6,701 nucleotides of DNA, taken from assembly GCA_028694545.1 (NCBI GenBank), contig JAQVKV010000129.1:1-6701 (forward strand), read 5' to 3'. A program made the translations under genes and the position numbers. This DNA is from Zavarzinia sp. GTDB taxonomy: Bacteria > Pseudomonadota > Alphaproteobacteria > Zavarziniales > Zavarziniaceae. Below, piece by piece: positions 5,764 to 6,701 of this stretch (position 1 is the stretch's first letter; each line of letters starts with the position of its first letter). The notes under the pieces were generated by a model that ran no database searches, was not told the DNA's origin, and saw only the letters and a program-made list of their open reading frames with translations.

Positions 5764-6701
5764 TCAGGCGACGGCGCGGCCGAGCGCGGCAAGGAAACGA
5801 TCGACGTCCGTCTCGTCGTTGTAATGGGCAAGGCTCGCGCGGATCACCCCGCCCGGATGATGGCCCAGCGCCTCGACCAGGCGGCGGGCGTAGAAATCCC
5901 CCTGCCCGACGCCGATGCCCCGGTCCCAGAGATGGCGGACAATCTCGGCCGCTTCGCGCCCGTCGACGGTGAAGGAGAAGGTAGGCGCCCGGTGGCCGTC
6001 CATCGTCTTCCGGCCGATCAGGCGAACCCCGGGGATTGCCGCCAGCCCGTCGAGCAGGCGACGGCCCAACCGATCCTCATGGGCGCCGAACAGGGCGTAG
6101 AGCCGTTCCATCCGCGCGCGCAGCCCGTTCGCGGGCAGCGCGAAGTGGTGATCGTCGAGAGCGGCGAAATAATCGGCGATGCCGGGCAGGGCGGCGGTGA
6201 ATTCGTGGGACGGACCGCCGGGATTCAGGCTCTTCGGCGCCTCGGTCAGGAAATAATGGTTCTGGGGTGCGAGACGGGGCGCCACGGTCCGGCGCACGAA
6301 GGCCGCGCCGACATGGGGGCCGAAGGTCTTGTAGAGGCTGAAGTAATAGAAATCGACGTCCAGCGCCTTCACATCCGGCAGGCGGTGCGGGGCATAGGCG
6401 ACAGCATCGACGGCGATCAGCGCCCCGGCCTCATGCGCGATGGCGGCGGCCCCCGCGACATCGTTGAAACTGCCGACGACATTCGAGCAATGGGGCATGA
6501 CGACAAGCCGGGTGCGCGGCCCGACCAGGGGGCGCAGTGCTTCCAGCTCCAGTTCGGCTGTTTCCGGATCGACCGACCATTCGCGCACGGTGACGCCTTC
6601 TTGCGCCAGCCGGCGCCAAGGGGTCGAATTGGCTTCATGATCCTGATTGGTGACGACAATCTCGTCACCTGGCTGGAACAGCGGCCGCACGGCCTGCGCC
6701 A
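5764..6701 (-). CDS. Class V aminotransferase / cysteine-desulfurase-like PLP enzyme (N-terminus beyond the right edge)
   Basis: This is a fold-type I PLP enzyme of the class V aminotransferase group, most like the 'cysteine desulfurase-like' VC1184-type subfamily. Numbering from the GTG at 6690 as residue 1: NQDHEANSTPWRRLA (15-29); VVMPHCSNVVGSFND (63-77), a PLP-phosphate region; VDAVAYAPH (94-102), with Asp95 expected to hold the PLP ring nitrogen; SLYKTFGPHVG (118-128), with Lys121 as the Schiff-base lysine; and C-terminal GDFYARRLVEALG followed by GVIRASLAHYNDETDVDRFL. The frame stays open upstream of 6690 to the edge (codons for Gln-Ala precede the GTG), so that GTG is not the start; family lengths near 400 suggest that roughly 80-100 residues are missing. 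The catalytic Cys loop of SufS-type desulfurases is replaced by GVGQGDFYARR, so sulfur transfer from cysteine is doubtful. The true substrate is unknown. It reads towards the binding-protein gene with a 128-base gap, so a shared operon is uncertain. Confidence 0.88.
   Translation of the reverse strand, partial: AQAVRPLFQPGDEIVVTNQDHEANSTPWRRLAQEGVTVREWSVDPETAELELEALRPLVGPRTRLVVMPHCSNVVGSFNDVAGAAAIAHEAGALIAVDAVAYAPHRLPDVKALDVDFYYFSLYKTFGPHVGAAFVRRTVAPRLAPQNHYFLTEAPKSLNPGGPSHEFTAALPGIADYFAALDDHHFALPANGLRARMERLYALFGAHEDRLGRRLLDGLAAIPGVRLIGRKTMDGHRAPTFSFTVDGREAAEIVRHLWDRGIGVGQGDFYARRLVEALGHHPGGVIRASLAHYNDETDVDRFLAALGRAVA

Overview
The window is GC-rich throughout and tightly packed with genes. 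Codon third positions are strongly G/C. Together with a TamA-TamB pair, a class 2 (membrane-type) dihydroorotate dehydrogenase and a Liv-type solute-binding protein, this suggests an alphaproteobacterium, possibly of the Rhodospirillales type. That placement is inferred from gene content and protein character, not from a marker gene.

Layout: (1) 1-2628, minus strand: tamA followed 9 bases later by the 5' part of tamB, which runs off the left edge. They encode the outer-membrane barrel and the inner-membrane-anchored, periplasm-spanning partner of the translocation and assembly module. tamB carries an apparent frameshift at a run of nine G. (2) 2622-4441, plus strand: pyrD (pyrimidine synthesis) and a 232-residue protein of unknown function. 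tamA and pyrD are head-to-head, and their most upstream start codons share the 7 bases at 2622-2628. (3) 4448-5635, minus strand: a Liv-type periplasmic binding protein, convergent with the unknown gene and only 6 bases from it, with no permease genes in view. (4) 5764-6701, minus strand: a PLP enzyme of the class V aminotransferase / cysteine-desulfurase-like group, cut by the right edge. No rRNA, tRNA, CRISPR or insertion sequence was seen.

The most unusual structure is the pyrD/unknown-gene junction (3675-3759). A degenerate 17-bp unit is repeated in tandem. Because 17 is one less than a multiple of three and the units begin with ATGA, the array forms an unbroken relay: the pyrD stop, three 6-residue minigenes and the start of the next gene each overlap the next by four bases (ATGA). 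This looks like an ordinary ATGA-coupled gene pair whose junction was expanded by tandem duplication. It could act as a translation-reinitiation attenuator, and its copy number may vary between strains.

Other points of note are a cysteine in PyrD where class 2 enzymes normally have the catalytic serine, and a 9-bp inverted repeat in the gap upstream of the binding-protein gene. The genes do not form one pathway: envelope biogenesis, pyrimidine synthesis, solute binding and PLP chemistry sit side by side.
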